A DNA stretch of 12,729 bases from JAQUSX01 sp035446985. Lineage in GTDB: Bacteria > Bacillota > Clostridia > Christensenellales > CAG-314. Positions 12,697 through 12,729 of the stretch are shown here, in pieces (position 1 is the first letter of the stretch; each line of letters begins with the position of its first letter). The notes beneath the pieces were generated by a model that had not been told where the DNA came from, made no database searches, and saw nothing but the letters and a program-made list of their open reading frames with translations. The stretch covers positions 1 to 12,729 of the forward strand of contig DAOTGG010000031.1 in the NCBI GenBank assembly GCA_035446985.1, written 5' to 3'. The translations under genes and the position numbers were made by a program.

Positions 12697-12729
12697 ATGG
12701 CGAAAAAAATAATAGACGAATTATCGTTA
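12697..12729 (+). CDS. First 11 codons of a further gene (cut by window end)
   Basis: ATG 12697 follows the phosphoglucomutase stop by 21 bases and has a clear ribosome binding site, GGGGAG at 12681–12686. The visible N-terminus is MAKKIIDELSL. That is too short to assign a family. Spacing and the lack of a terminator put it in the same operon as the phosphoglucomutase. Confidence 0.6.
   Translation, partial: MAKKIIDELSL

Noticed and set aside
1..12729. Mobile element, defence island, CRISPR array or prophage
   Set aside because: No transposase, integrase, direct repeats with target duplications, spacer-repeat pattern or phage structural genes are seen. The content is housekeeping and metabolic.

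Overview
The window reads as an ordinary chromosomal stretch of a low-to-moderate GC Gram-positive bacterium. The best guess is Bacillota, class Clostridia or a close relative. Supporting this are an NfeD–FloA flotillin operon, a fused NadD–YqeK protein, an obgE–yhbY/nadD–yqeK–rsfS ribosome and NAD cluster, a DUF378 protein, a QueT-type ECF substrate-binding component, a DUF3343 protein and AT-rich intergenic regions. I cannot place it below class. I see no rRNA, tRNA, CRISPR array, insertion sequence, phage gene or integrase.

Layout. 1–514: the 3' end of an unidentified gene, then a small DUF3343 protein. 552–1189: endonuclease III (nth), broken by a one-base frameshift. 1350–2911: obgE and yhbY. 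2994–3761 (minus): a four-helix membrane protein inserted head-on. 3848–5307: nadD–yqeK fusion and rsfS. 5471–5710 (minus): DUF378 protein. 5809–6303: queT. 6315–6773 (minus): a membrane-anchored protein with a small extracytoplasmic beta domain. 6926–9017: nfeD–floA–unknown operon, closed by a strong terminator. 9194–10855 (minus) and 11020–12675 (plus): a GH13 alpha-glucosidase and a phosphoglucomutase fired divergently from a shared 164-bp region. 12697–12729: the first codons of a further gene.

How they work together. ObgE, YhbY and RsfS all act on the large ribosomal subunit. NadD makes NAD, and YqeK-type domains hydrolyse dinucleoside tetraphosphates. QueT would import a queuosine precursor for tRNA modification. 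NfeD and FloA organise membrane microdomains, and the third gene of that operon probably joins them. The glucosidase would release glucose from short alpha-glucans, and the phosphoglucomutase links glucose-1-phosphate and glucose-6-phosphate, so the divergent pair looks like a small glucan-use or storage module.

Expression signals are unusually readable. Six promoters have exactly 17-bp spacers, and most carry an extended -10 (TGN). Three of them (nth, nadD, queT) place the -10 only 6–8 bases before an ATG that has no Shine-Dalgarno sequence, which predicts leaderless mRNAs. Genes inside operons, and the glucosidase, phosphoglucomutase and nfeD, have clear GGAG-type ribosome binding sites. 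Four hairpin terminators separate the units. No gene-free stretch exceeds 300 bases. I found no convincing new defence or mobile system. The most interesting items are the leaderless set, the nth frameshift, the inverted membrane gene and the third gene of the flotillin operon.
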